Assembly (NCBI GenBank): GCA_903875605.1
Contig: CAIQWT010000018.1
Coordinates: forward strand, 1-64,000
Origin: an uncultured Geobacteraceae bacterium
GTDB taxonomy: Bacteria > Desulfobacterota > Desulfuromonadia > Geobacterales > Pseudopelobacteraceae
Length of the DNA stretch: 64,000 bases
Direction: 5' to 3'
Shown here: one piece after another, positions 28,759 through 37,853 of the stretch
Layout: every line of letters starts with the position of its first letter
Numbering within the stretch: the stretch's first letter is position 1
Notes under the pieces: model-generated
Seen by the model: only the letters and a program-made list of their open reading frames with translations
Told to the model about the DNA's origin: nothing
Databases searched by the model: none
Made by a program: the position numbers and the translations under genes

Positions 28759-30717
28759 ATGGCATGTAACATACATACTTCGAGGCTCCTTATGACCAGA
28801 TGCAATATACTCTCATTCGTTTTTGGCTTGTTAATAATGTGTGCCGCTCCTGTACTGGCAAAAACTCTGGTGGTTGAAGGAAAACTTGACGGAACAGTGA
28901 CTGTTAAAAAAAACGTGACATTTTCAGCCGATCAGTCGCTCAGTAAGTTCACCTACCAGTTTTCAGTGCCTTCTGTCTATAACAGTGCCGGGAATATCCA
29001 GCGTCTTGATGATTTTCGGGTTTCGGCAACCCCGGAACCCTCTGAAGCTAAAGAAACGACGGATCAGTTTGGTAACCGATCCAGAAAATTGATCTGGCAC
29101 AATCTTCCAGGAGATGCCCAGGTTTCAATTAGTTATACTACCGGCATCACAGCTACGATTTCCCCTCGCACTAGTCGCGCGCCTTTCCCCCTGAAAATGG
29201 TGCCGGCATCCGAACGGGGCTTTCTGCAAAAAAGCAAGCTTGTTCAGAGCGAGTCAACGCAGATAATCGAACTGGCCCGAGAATTGACTGCCGGTGCAAC
29301 CACAGAACACCAGGCGGTGAGTGCCATTCTCACTCATGTTGCTGATGCTATAAAGTATCAGTATAACCCAAAACAGTATGACGCAATGTATGGCCTATCA
29401 ACAGGTTCCGGAAACTGTCAGAATTTTTCCCATCTTGCTGTAGCACTTATGCGAGCATCCGGTATTCCTGCGCGGGTTTCAATTGGCCAGACTTTAAAAG
29501 ATAAATGGAAAATTCCGTTGGATAAAAAAGGGTCGTCGCTCGTGCAGGGAATGGGTGAAGGGCTTCATGCCTGGATCGAAGTCTGGTATCCAGACCTGGG
29601 ATGGTTGCCGTGTGATCCTCAGCAATCGCGGCTGTTCACCTCAACTCGCCACATCAAGTTTGGTCACGGACTTGATGCTTCAGATGTTTTAGAATATTGG
29701 AGTGGAGCACCGGTGGTGCCAAGGATGAGTGAGAGTCTTGAAGCTAAATATTCTACTGACATAGTGGACCTTCGCCTTCGTGAAGCGCTTGATCAACCGA
29801 CAACGTATCTTCTTGCCGGTCCGGTTACGTCTATTGTTGTAGCCTTGAATGAACCTCCGCTGGTCCAACCCAAGCCGATTATTCCTGCACCGGCGCTTAA
29901 GCCTAAGCCACTACCGCCTAAGCCGGAGCCTGCTCCTCCAAAGCAGATAACCGCTGCCCAGGATGAGCCTCCTGTGGCTCAGCCTAAGCCGCTACCACAA
30001 CCAGCAAAGCCTAAACCCAAGCCGATTCCCGTGCCGGTGGTGGTCTTAGTGCCAGAGCCTGTTAAGCCGATAATTGTAGTACAGGATGAGCCGCCTGTTG
30101 TACTGCCAAAACCTGAACCGTCGCCCCAGTTACCCAAGCCCAAACTAGTTAAGGTTAAGCCGCTCCCAGCAAAACCTTTGCCAGGTTCGGCTATCGAGAT
30201 TGGCAACACCGATTTTCCTTCTTTGGTTGAGACTTTTAAAGTTGATGGTAACGTTGGTCAAAGGAGTTTTGATCGCGAGACAGCAGAATATGCAACATCC
30301 AAACATCTTTTTGCACAGGCATTTACTCTTGAAGCACCGCTTGCACTTAAGGATGTGGCACTTGCGATGCGCAAGTTTGGTGGGGACGGCACGGTATATC
30401 TTGACGTTGTACGTGACGAAGGTGGTAAGCCGAGCCTTGACGGTATTCGCTCTATGCCGGTATCACTGGAAAAAATTACTCGCAAGCCGGGATATTATTG
30501 GGTGGATTTCAAGCTGCCGGATAATTCGACGCTGCTTCCAGGCAAACACTGGCTGGTGCTGCGTCATTCAGGTGAAGCAATTATGAATTGGTTTTACACT
30601 CCAGGCAAGCGTGTCAATGGGCCGGATGACAGCCGATCCACGGCACTTGGTTGGCAGTGGGAGGATGTACTGTCGGGTGAATTTGTCTACCGTGTACGTG
30701 GTGTTATTGCGAAATAG
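28759..30717 (+). CDS. Exported transglutaminase-like protein with Pro-Lys-rich linker and C-terminal beta domain
   Basis: A 652-residue exported protein. After a signal sequence (ending APVLA) comes a beta-rich N-domain. A transglutaminase/cysteine-protease-like core follows with C220 in GSGNCQNFSH, H270 in GLHAWIEVW and D286 in WLPCDP, an intact triad. Residues about 364-475 are a Pro/Lys/Glu-rich linker like that of TonB, with three DEPPV-like repeats (one as NEPPL). The end (about 475-652) is a beta-sandwich-like domain. Two starts are possible: ATG 28759 (GGAG upstream) or ATG 28792, which gives a shorter signal peptide. Bacterial members often act as proteases or crosslinkers of surface proteins. 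It lies downstream of the SLH/LPP20 genes. Confidence 0.85.
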   Translation: MACNIHTSRLLMTRCNILSFVFGLLIMCAAPVLAKTLVVEGKLDGTVTVKKNVTFSADQSLSKFTYQFSVPSVYNSAGNIQRLDDFRVSATPEPSEAKETTDQFGNRSRKLIWHNLPGDAQVSISYTTGITATISPRTSRAPFPLKMVPASERGFLQKSKLVQSESTQIIELARELTAGATTEHQAVSAILTHVADAIKYQYNPKQYDAMYGLSTGSGNCQNFSHLAVALMRASGIPARVSIGQTLKDKWKIPLDKKGSSLVQGMGEGLHAWIEVWYPDLGWLPCDPQQSRLFTSTRHIKFGHGLDASDVLEYWSGAPVVPRMSESLEAKYSTDIVDLRLREALDQPTTYLLAGPVTSIVVALNEPPLVQPKPIIPAPALKPKPLPPKPEPAPPKQITAAQDEPPVAQPKPLPQPAKPKPKPIPVPVVVLVPEPVKPIIVVQDEPPVVLPKPEPSPQLPKPKLVKVKPLPAKPLPGSAIEIGNTDFPSLVETFKVDGNVGQRSFDRETAEYATSKHLFAQAFTLEAPLALKDVALAMRKFGGDGTVYLDVVRDEGGKPSLDGIRSMPVSLEKITRKPGYYWVDFKLPDNSTLLPGKHWLVLRHSGEAIMNWFYTPGKRVNGPDDSRSTALGWQWEDVLSGEFVYRVRGVIAK

Positions 30718-30768
30718 TATAACTTGCGGGAGATCGTGAGGAGAAAACACAAATGAATTTATGAAAGT

Positions 30769-30806
30769 AAAAAGGCACCTACAACGATTGTTGTAGGTGC
30801 CTTTTT
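30769..30806. terminator. Bidirectional terminator between transglutaminase gene and tRNA-Arg
   Basis: A perfect 17-bp stem (30769-30785 with 30790-30806) and 4-nt GATT loop, with five A on the left and five T on the right. It can end the plus-strand transglutaminase transcript and the minus-strand tRNA-Arg(TCT) transcript. Confidence 0.88.
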
Positions 30807-30811
30807 ATTAT

Positions 30812-30888
<77 letters not shown>

Positions 30889-30934
30889 ATAAATCAAGAA
30901 ATATGAGGAATGCTTATGGCGTTTCAAGAAAGCG

Positions 30935-30963
30935 ACTATACTGTTTACAATTAATATTGTCAA
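30935..30963 (-). promoter_or_regulatory. Promoter of tRNA-Arg(TCT)
   Basis: On the minus strand a perfect TTGACA (30958-30963) and TATAGT (30935-30940) are exactly 17 bp apart, about 47 nt upstream of the tRNA. This is one of the best sigma-70 matches in the window. Confidence 0.75.
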
Positions 30964-30991
30964 GGTTAGTGCCAATTAGGCTGTTAAAATA

Positions 30992-31031
30992 AAGAACCTG
31001 ATAACTCATTATCTGGAATTATCAGGTTCTT
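30992..31031 (-). terminator. Terminator of tRNA-Arg(TCG)
   Basis: A 13-bp perfect stem (30992-31004 with 31019-31031) and 14-nt loop. On the minus strand it ends in TTCTTTATTTT, a T-rich tract, 7 nt after the tRNA. Confidence 0.72.
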
Positions 31032-31038
31032 ACTGCTT

Positions 31039-31115
31039 TGGTACGCCCGGACCGATTCGAACGGCCGACACCCAGGTTCGAAGCCTGGTACTCTATCCAG
31101 CTGAGCTACGGGCGC
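31039..31115 (-). tRNA. tRNA-Arg (anticodon TCG)
   Basis: A 77-nt tRNA with encoded CCA. Acceptor GCGCCCG pairs with CGGGCGT (one G-U), anticodon stem CCAGG/CCTGG encloses CTTCGAA with anticodon TCG (31079-31081), and the T loop is GTTCGAATC. It begins only 8 nt after the stop codon of the upstream lipoprotein gene on the same strand, with no separate promoter between them. Confidence 0.97.
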
Positions 31116-31123
31116 GTATACTG

Positions 31124-31612
31124 CTAAAGTAAAGTTACACTAATCGGTAACTCCGCTCCAGTAATGGGAGTGTTGCTTGAGTCAAACAATTCGATAATAG
31201 TGGCCTTTTGAGGGAAGTCGGTGGCGTTAACAGTTACACCGGGTGCTATTGAACAGTTGATTGTAAGAAATTCACCTGAAACGAAACCGCTGCCTGAAAT
31301 AGTTCCAGGTGTCAAAGTTTTTGTGACTGCATCATAGGAAGAAGCTGTCAATGAACCCGAGATGGCATTTCCACTGGCTGTAACGGAATTGGTTGCATCG
31401 TTTCCGGACAAGACACTGGGAGTTACTCCGATCGGAAGAACAACGGAAAGTTGTGCGCCTCCCACACGAGTGCCCGAAGGAACATTTGCTGTGCTCACTT
31501 TAAGGATTGCTTTTGTATAAACGGGATTAGATCCTCCGCCTCCCCCCCCACAAGCCAACATAAGCACTGGGAGGCAGATACACATTAACAGTATTTTTAG
31601 TTTAGCAATCAT
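31124..31612 (-). CDS. Small lipoprotein with cohesin-like beta domain
   Basis: A 162-residue predicted lipoprotein: signal peptide with lipobox LMLAC followed by six glycines, a flexible tether typical of exported proteins in this lineage. The remainder is beta-rich and polar (VSTANVPSGTRVGGAQLSVVLP ... ISGSGFVSGEFLTINCSIAPG), resembling cohesin-type carbohydrate/protein-binding folds. GAGG lies upstream of the ATG. It may share a transcript with tRNA-Arg(TCG) directly downstream. Function unknown; the cohesin resemblance is a weak inference. Confidence 0.75.
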   Translation of the reverse strand: MIAKLKILLMCICLPVLMLACGGGGGGSNPVYTKAILKVSTANVPSGTRVGGAQLSVVLPIGVTPSVLSGNDATNSVTASGNAISGSLTASSYDAVTKTLTPGTISGSGFVSGEFLTINCSIAPGVTVNATDFPQKATIIELFDSSNTPITGAELPISVTLL

Positions 31613-31698
31613 GACCTAAGAACCTCAAACGTTTATCCGGATGGTTAAAATAGCACATAACGTTCAAAAACAGAATTAAAATTATAGTAATGTGACGG

Positions 31699-32607
31699 TT
31701 ATTTCCCATATTTATCAATAAAAGTTTGCACCTGTAGAGCCGTCTCACTTTTTGACTCCAGCTCAATATAGCGCTTCCACATAACGAGAGCCTTTGGGAT
31801 GTTGTTAAGATCAAAAGCGTATATATATCCGCTATTATAAAGACTTTCAAGATTGTAAGGATCGATTACGTTCGCTTTTTCGAAATTAACCAGTGCACGT
31901 TGGAAGTCGCCAGTCTGCCGATACATGGCACCCTGATCATTGAGGACATCTGTGTCGTCTGGGCGCAAAGCCACTGCTCGCTCATATGCTTTAATAGCCA
32001 GTTCAGACTGGTCAGTGTCAAAGTAGATATTCCCAAGTTCTTTCCAGGTGTCAGCAGAGGCTTCTGTTGAGGATGCTTGTTTTTTAAGAATATCGATCTG
32101 TCGTTGCTTTTCTAAGTTCAGTTTTACACCTTCTGCTGTCTCCTGTTCATTTGATTGTGCCTCTTCTTCAGCATTTTCAGCTTCCTCATCCAGAGTCGGG
32201 CATATTCGTAGCGCGGCATTGTCAAGTACAGACCCTGGTAGTATCAGATCTGACTGCATTCCACCCCTCAATCGCTTTAACCTCGCTCGTGAAGTTCCCA
32301 GAATGTCGATCAAGCCGAGTAACGCGGTCTGCTCGCTACAATCAATCTCATAGTATTCTAAGTGAGAACGATAACGCTTTTCCTTATACTCTGTTGCAGC
32401 CGATTTCCTCTCCGCTTCTCCACGTGGTATAAAGCGTAGCCATACTTCTAGTCTTCCTGACGGAGTCAGGCGGATAGACTGTTCATCATACGAAACCTTG
32501 TAGCGCGCAGTACCGTTAAGTGCCATCCACTGGACAGCATGAACTTCGTTCTGCCATCCACAAAGCATAGCTATAACTAAAAAAAGATGTATGATATATC
32601 GCTGCAT
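31699..32607 (-). CDS. Exported TPR protein with surface-adhesin-E-like N-domain
   Basis: A 302-residue exported protein. A signal peptide ends near VHA-VQW. The N-terminal domain (about 25-130) has the W..L..T..YKVSYDEQSI ... EIDCSEQ pattern of the surface-adhesin protein E-like family. An acidic linker (about 140-165) precedes TPR repeats (about 180-300: TWKELGNIYFDTDQSELAIK, DVLNDQGAMYRQTGDFQRAL). The frame also allows a GTG at 32616; the ATG at 32607 is used because it gives a standard signal peptide. A promoter lies at 32661-32688. Function unknown. Confidence 0.8.
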   Translation of the reverse strand: MQRYIIHLFLVIAMLCGWQNEVHAVQWMALNGTARYKVSYDEQSIRLTPSGRLEVWLRFIPRGEAERKSAATEYKEKRYRSHLEYYEIDCSEQTALLGLIDILGTSRARLKRLRGGMQSDLILPGSVLDNAALRICPTLDEEAENAEEEAQSNEQETAEGVKLNLEKQRQIDILKKQASSTEASADTWKELGNIYFDTDQSELAIKAYERAVALRPDDTDVLNDQGAMYRQTGDFQRALVNFEKANVIDPYNLESLYNSGYIYAFDLNNIPKALVMWKRYIELESKSETALQVQTFIDKYGK

Positions 32608-32660
32608 AATGGCCACATTCCGGTTGGTAAATAGTAAAAAACTTATAATTACGCGCTGAA

Positions 32661-32688
32661 TTTATCCTCATGATGTGCCGATTGTCAA
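32661..32688 (-). promoter_or_regulatory. Candidate promoter of the exported TPR gene
   Basis: On the minus strand a perfect TTGACA (32683-32688) and GATAAA (32661-32666) are 16 bp apart, about 54 nt upstream of the ATG at 32607. No comparable promoter was seen for shc on the other strand. Confidence 0.42.
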
Positions 32689-32842
32689 GCATGTTTGGTC
32701 TGTGCGGTAACGCTAATTAAAACAATCGAAAACTGAAAATAATGTACACTCTGACTCTATTGTGCTAATACTCAACGCCATTTTTATTGAGAAATTACTT
32801 CGTATGATCGTAGAACCGCTTGCCCGCTAGGAGCTTGTCTGG

Positions 32843-34903
32843 ATGAAAATGCACAAGTATTCAATTTCAAATTCACTTACATCGTTCAACATCCCCACAT
32901 CTGCTTCTGATCTGTTGCCAGCAGTTAAGATTCCTGGCAAAGTTCACCATCTCCCTCCCACTATTTGGAAAAAAATGGTTGGTGATTCACATATTCCACT
33001 TGATAAGGCCATTGAGCGCACTAGAGATTTCTTTTTTAGAGAGCAGTTGCCTGATGGTTATTGGTGGGCAGAACTTGAATCAAACGTAACTATAACATCA
33101 GAATACATAATGCTGTTTCATCTTCTTGGTATGGTTGACAAGTTGCGCGAACGTAAAATGGCTCATTATATTTTAAGTAAACAGACGACAGAAGGAGCCT
33201 GGTCGCTCTGGTATGGAGGCCCCGGGGACCTTTCAACAACGGTTGAGGCTTATTTTGCGCTCAAATTGGCTGGGTACGCCGCTGGCGATCCTGCCATGTG
33301 CAAAGCCCGCGAATTTATCCTTAGTGAAGGGGGGATTCTCAATACCCGTGTTTTTACCAAAGTTTTTTTGGCATTATTTGGTGAATTTTCATGGCTGGGC
33401 GTCCCATCAATGCCGATAGAGCTAATGATGCTTCCGGATTGGGCTTATTTCAATATCTACGAATTCTCCAGTTGGTCACGAGCTACAATTATTCCACTTT
33501 CAGTTGTTATGTCGGAAAAACCGGTCAGAAAGCTTCCTCCCCGATCCAGGGTTCAGGAGCTTTTCGTCCGACCGCCCCGTCCAAGTGATTATACATTTTC
33601 ACGCCATGACGGTATTTTAAGCTGGAAAAACTTTTTTATAGGTGTCGATCACCTGATTAAGATTTATGAAATGTCACCTATTCGCCCATTTAAAAATAAA
33701 TCGGTTGCTATTGCAGAGCAGTGGATACTGGACCATCAGGAATCAAGTGGCGATTGGGGTGGTATTCAGCCGGCTATGCTCAATTCAATTCTGGCGTTGC
33801 ATTGCCTTGGATATGCAAATGATCACCCTGTCGTTGTGAACGGACTGGAAGCACTTGCTAATTTTTGTATTGAGGATAAAGACAGCCTAGTACTGCAGTC
33901 GTGCGTTTCTCCCGTGTGGGACACTGCACTGGTCTTAGTTGCAATGCAGGAATCGGGTGTTCCAAATGACCATCCATCACTTGTAAAATCCGCTCAGTGG
34001 CTTCTGGACAGAGAGGTTCGTTTCAAAGGGGACTGGTGGATAAAATCTCCTGAACTTGAACCAGGCGGTTGGGCGTTTGAATTTTTAAACGACTGGTATC
34101 CTGATGTCGACGATTCCGGTTTCGTTATGCTGGCCATTAAAGACATCAAGGTGCGCGATAAAAAACAGAAAGATCAGGCAATCAAGCGCGGCATTGCCTG
34201 GTGTCTCGGGATGCAGAGCGAAAATGGAGGTTGGGGAGCGTTTGATAAAGATAATACAAAGCATCTTTTAAACAAGATTCCCTTTGCCGACCTAGAGGCA
34301 TTGATTGACCCGCCAACTGCCGACTTGACCGGTCGTATGCTGGAGCTTCTTGGTGCATTTAACTATCCGCGTAATCATCAATCTGTTATTCGGGCACTCG
34401 ATTTTCTCAGGGCTGATCAGGAACCTGAGGGTCCATGGTGGGGGCGTTGGGGAGTAAATTATATTTATGGCACCTGGTCTGTACTTAGTGGACTTGAGGC
34501 CATTGGCGAAGACATGTCGCAGGCGTATATCAGAAAGGCGGTTAACTGGCTTAAATCCACGCAGAACCTGGATGGCGGGTGGGGTGAAGTCTGTGAGTCT
34601 TATGATGACCGTTCGCTTATGGGGCGTGGTCCCAGCACTCCTTCTCAGACGGGTTGGGCACTTCTCTCTCTCTTTGCTGCAGGTGAAGTTCTTTCAAAAT
34701 CGGCCTTGCGTGGAGTAGAATTTCTAGTTGCCACTCAGAATACTGATGGCTCATGGAATGAAGATTCGTTTACCGGCACAGGATTTCCGAAGTATTTCAT
34801 GATAAAATACCATATTTACCGCAACTGCTTTCCACTGACTGCACTTGGTCGATACCGAAGACTGTTGCTTCTTAGTACCGAGCATAAAACAGGAGCGCCT
34901 TGA
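32843..34903 (+). CDS. shc: Squalene-hopene cyclase
   Basis: A 686-residue cyclase that folds squalene into hopene, the hopanoid precursor, as a monotopic membrane enzyme. The catalytic acid motif is D421-V-D-D424, and QW-type repeats appear several times (QLPDGYWWAEL, ENGGWGAFD, QNLDGGWGE, QNTDGSWNED). The residues after the acid motif are S-G where most homologues have T-A. TAGGAG precedes the ATG. It is followed by hpnA and dxs, a hopanoid/isoprenoid cluster. Confidence 0.95.
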   Translation: MKMHKYSISNSLTSFNIPTSASDLLPAVKIPGKVHHLPPTIWKKMVGDSHIPLDKAIERTRDFFFREQLPDGYWWAELESNVTITSEYIMLFHLLGMVDKLRERKMAHYILSKQTTEGAWSLWYGGPGDLSTTVEAYFALKLAGYAAGDPAMCKAREFILSEGGILNTRVFTKVFLALFGEFSWLGVPSMPIELMMLPDWAYFNIYEFSSWSRATIIPLSVVMSEKPVRKLPPRSRVQELFVRPPRPSDYTFSRHDGILSWKNFFIGVDHLIKIYEMSPIRPFKNKSVAIAEQWILDHQESSGDWGGIQPAMLNSILALHCLGYANDHPVVVNGLEALANFCIEDKDSLVLQSCVSPVWDTALVLVAMQESGVPNDHPSLVKSAQWLLDREVRFKGDWWIKSPELEPGGWAFEFLNDWYPDVDDSGFVMLAIKDIKVRDKKQKDQAIKRGIAWCLGMQSENGGWGAFDKDNTKHLLNKIPFADLEALIDPPTADLTGRMLELLGAFNYPRNHQSVIRALDFLRADQEPEGPWWGRWGVNYIYGTWSVLSGLEAIGEDMSQAYIRKAVNWLKSTQNLDGGWGEVCESYDDRSLMGRGPSTPSQTGWALLSLFAAGEVLSKSALRGVEFLVATQNTDGSWNEDSFTGTGFPKYFMIKYHIYRNCFPLTALGRYRRLLLLSTEHKTGAP

Positions 34904-34976
34904 TAACACAAAAAACGTGGCAATATGGTGCTCTTGGGTCGATTACATTAAAAGTGTCGTCGCTGGAGCCGATTAT

Positions 34977-35960
34977 ATGAAAACATTTGTAACCGGTGCT
35001 ACCGGCTTTATCGGCGCCAGTATCGTGCGGGAACTGCTTCGCGATGGGCGGGAAGTACGGGTGTTGGTTCGTCCGTCGTCTAATCTTTCAAACCTGAAAG
35101 GGCTCGATGTTGAAATCTGGAAAGGTGATCTGCTTGAGGCCCACGGGTTGCGCAACGGACTAAAAGGGTGTGATGTATTATATCATGCAGCAGCTGATTA
35201 CCGTCTCTGGACGCGTAATCCTGCAGAGATGTACCGAACTAACGTGGGTGGTACTAACGCTGTCCTTAGTGCGGCGCTTGAGAGCGGAGTTTCCAGGGTC
35301 GTCTATACCAGCAGCGTCGGAACACTTGGAAAGCCAGGTGATGGAACATCTGGAAATGAAAATACTAAAGTTTCCCTGGCCGATATGGTTGGGCCATACA
35401 AAAAAAGTAAATTCCTTGCTGAGCGGGAAGCAGAAAAATTTATTGCCAAAGGCTTGCCACTGGTGATAGTCAATCCTTCCACTCCAGTAGGGCCATGGGA
35501 CATCAAGCCCACTCCCACGGGTAAAATTATAGTAGATTATCTGAAACGGAAGATGCCGGCATATCTGGATACCGGGCTGAATCTCATAGCCGTTGAAGAG
35601 TGTGCTCGCGGACATATTCTTGCAGAGCAGAAAGGGTGCGTCGGACAAAAGTATATCCTCGGGAACACAAATCTTTCCTTGTGTGATATTTTCAGGATGC
35701 TTCAGGAAATAACAGGGATTCCGGCCCCCAAAGTCAGATTGCCATATACTCCGGTACTTGTTGCCGCGTGGCTTAATGAAGGATTCTCGCGAATGACTGG
35801 ACGCGAGCCTCTTATTCCACTTGCAGGTGTGCGGATGGCTCGACATCATATGTATTTTGACTCGGGAATGGCGGTTAGTGAACTTGGTCTGACCCAGGCA
35901 CCGGTAATAGAGGCTCTTGAACGTGCGGTTAGGTGGTTCCGCACGAACCAATATGCATAA
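34977..35960 (+). CDS. hpnA: Hopanoid-associated sugar epimerase HpnA
   Basis: A 327-residue SDR-family (extended) nucleotide-sugar epimerase/reductase. VTGATGFIGASIVREL is the NAD(P)-binding start, VYTSSVGTLG the active-site Ser region and YKKSKF the YxxxK pair; NPSTPVGPWDIKPTPTG is typical of HpnA. The frame is open upstream to 34845 inside shc, but the ATG at 34977 with GGAG upstream begins the Rossmann fold and is used. It is encoded between shc and dxs, matching a role in modifying hopanoid side chains. Confidence 0.92.
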   Translation: MKTFVTGATGFIGASIVRELLRDGREVRVLVRPSSNLSNLKGLDVEIWKGDLLEAHGLRNGLKGCDVLYHAAADYRLWTRNPAEMYRTNVGGTNAVLSAALESGVSRVVYTSSVGTLGKPGDGTSGNENTKVSLADMVGPYKKSKFLAEREAEKFIAKGLPLVIVNPSTPVGPWDIKPTPTGKIIVDYLKRKMPAYLDTGLNLIAVEECARGHILAEQKGCVGQKYILGNTNLSLCDIFRMLQEITGIPAPKVRLPYTPVLVAAWLNEGFSRMTGREPLIPLAGVRMARHHMYFDSGMAVSELGLTQAPVIEALERAVRWFRTNQYA

Positions 35961-35980
35961 AAAGCTAGAGGTATCATTAA

Positions 35981-37846
35981 ATGCTGCTTGAAACAATAAA
36001 CTCTCCCTCTGATCTTAAAAAACTGAAATTGGAGCAGTTGCCGGAGCTTGCTGCAGAAGTTCGTGCTTTCCTACTGGAAACTGTCTCTTCAACGGGTGGT
36101 CATCTCGGCTCCAATCTAGGAACAGTGGAATTATCTATCGCTCTGCACTACTGTTTCGACTCTCCTAATGACAAAATAATCTGGGACGTCGGTCATCAGG
36201 CTTATACCCACAAAATACTTACCGGAAGGCGTGACCGATTTCATACCCAGCGTCAGTACAAGGGTATTTCCGGCTTTCCTAAACGCTGCGAATCAGAGCA
36301 TGATGCTTTTGGGGTCGGACACTCATCGACTTCAATTTCCGCCGGACTCGGCATGGCTGCAGCTTCCAGTCTTGACGGCAAGCGGAGTCATTCAATTGCG
36401 GTGATTGGTGATGGATCCCTAACCGGTGGCATGGCTTTTGAGGCTCTGAATCAGGCTGGCCATCTCAAAAAAAATCTGATTGTTATTCTTAACGACAATG
36501 AAATGTCGATTTCAAAAAATGTCGGTGCTTTTTCCGCGTTTATATCCCGCAAAATGACCGGACGATACTACCGAGATTTAAAAAAAGAGATGCAGGCGTT
36601 ACTTAAGCATATTCCGGCTTTCGGCACTGATATTCTGCATTTTGCCCGTCGTGCAGAAAATTCTCTGAAGGGTTTTCTCACCCCCGGTTCACTGTTTGAA
36701 GCACTTGGTTTCGATTATTTAGGTCCTTTGGATGGACATGATCTGCGACAACTTGTTGAGGTGTTTAAGAACATAAATGAACTGGACGGTCCGCTGTTAG
36801 TGCACGTCATGACAACGAAAGGGAAGGGGTATAAGCTTGCAGAGGAAACTCCGGCAAAATATCATGGTGTGGGTGCTTTTGACGTTGCTACCGGCAAAGG
36901 AGCCGCTAAGCCGGTACTGAAATCTTATACGGATCTATTCGGTGAGACGCTGGTGCAGCTTGCGGATGAAGATCCTAAAATTATAGCCATAACTGCAGCT
37001 ATGCCTGATGGGACCGGGCTAAATCTTTTTTCGCAGCGATTCCCAGAACGTTTCTTTGATGTCGGCATTGCCGAACAGCACGCCATGACTTTTGCAGCAG
37101 GCCTTGCCAGTGATGGTTTCAGGCCGGTGGTGGCAATATATTCAACCTTTGTGCAACGCGCTTATGACCAGGTTTTTCATGATATATGTCTGCAAAACCT
37201 GCCGGTCACCATTGCTATGGATCGCGCCGGACTGGTGGGCGATGATGGTCCGACACATCATGGTGTTTTTGACATTTCCTTTTTACGGCATCTGCCTGGC
37301 TTAACTGTAATGGCTCCCAAAGATGAGAATGAACTACGCCATATGCTTAAAACTGCTGTGTATTCCGGACTTCCAATGTCTTTACGTTATCCGCGGGGGA
37401 CCGGGTATGGAGTCAAGCTTGACAATGAGTTGAGGTGCCTCGAAATCGGAAAAGGTGAGCAGCTGCTTGAAGGCAAGGATCTTACAATAATAGCCATCGG
37501 AGCAACCGTGTATCCCGCTATACAGGCGGCGGAGGTGCTCAGTTTGAGAGGATATTCCGTTGGAGTAGTAAATGCTAGGTTTGTAAAGCCTTTGGATGCG
37601 GAGCTAATCGTGGGTGTAGCGCGTTTGACCGGCAGGATAATGACGATAGAGGAAAATGCCCTGCAGGGTGGTTTTGGCAGTGCGGTTCTGGAGCTGTTAT
37701 ACGATAATAACCTTCAGGATGTTAAGGTGCGGCGCCTCGGTCTTCCTGACCATTATATTGAGCAGGGTAGCCAGGCTCAGCTCCGTAAGGATGTTGGCAT
37801 TGATGCAGATGGAATAACCACCGCAGCTATAGAATTTATGAAATGA
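35981..37846 (+). CDS. dxs: 1-deoxy-D-xylulose-5-phosphate synthase
   Basis: A 621-residue thiamine-diphosphate enzyme making DXP from pyruvate and G3P, the entry step of the MEP isoprenoid pathway. Visible are the TPP-binding [18 protein letters not shown] with LNDNEMSI, the transketolase-like [15 protein letters not shown], and the C-terminal domain. AGAGGT precedes the ATG. It follows hpnA by 20 nt, so the pathway that supplies squalene precursors is transcribed with the hopanoid genes. Confidence 0.97.
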   Translation: MLLETINSPSDLKKLKLEQLPELAAEVRAFLLETVSSTGGHLGSNLGTVELSIALHYCFDSPNDKIIWDVGHQAYTHKILTGRRDRFHTQRQYKGISGFPKRCESEHDAFGVGHSSTSISAGLGMAAASSLDGKRSHSIAVIGDGSLTGGMAFEALNQAGHLKKNLIVILNDNEMSISKNVGAFSAFISRKMTGRYYRDLKKEMQALLKHIPAFGTDILHFARRAENSLKGFLTPGSLFEALGFDYLGPLDGHDLRQLVEVFKNINELDGPLLVHVMTTKGKGYKLAEETPAKYHGVGAFDVATGKGAAKPVLKSYTDLFGETLVQLADEDPKIIAITAAMPDGTGLNLFSQRFPERFFDVGIAEQHAMTFAAGLASDGFRPVVAIYSTFVQRAYDQVFHDICLQNLPVTIAMDRAGLVGDDGPTHHGVFDISFLRHLPGLTVMAPKDENELRHMLKTAVYSGLPMSLRYPRGTGYGVKLDNELRCLEIGKGEQLLEGKDLTIIAIGATVYPAIQAAEVLSLRGYSVGVVNARFVKPLDAELIVGVARLTGRIMTIEENALQGGFGSAVLELLYDNNLQDVKVRRLGLPDHYIEQGSQAQLRKDVGIDADGITTAAIEFMK

Positions 37847-37853
37847 GGACGAC

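Noticed and set aside
35178-35996. 272-codon open frame antisense to hpnA
   Set aside because: Lies wholly opposite a well-supported gene, has no ribosome site or recognisable domain; a shadow of hpnA codon use.
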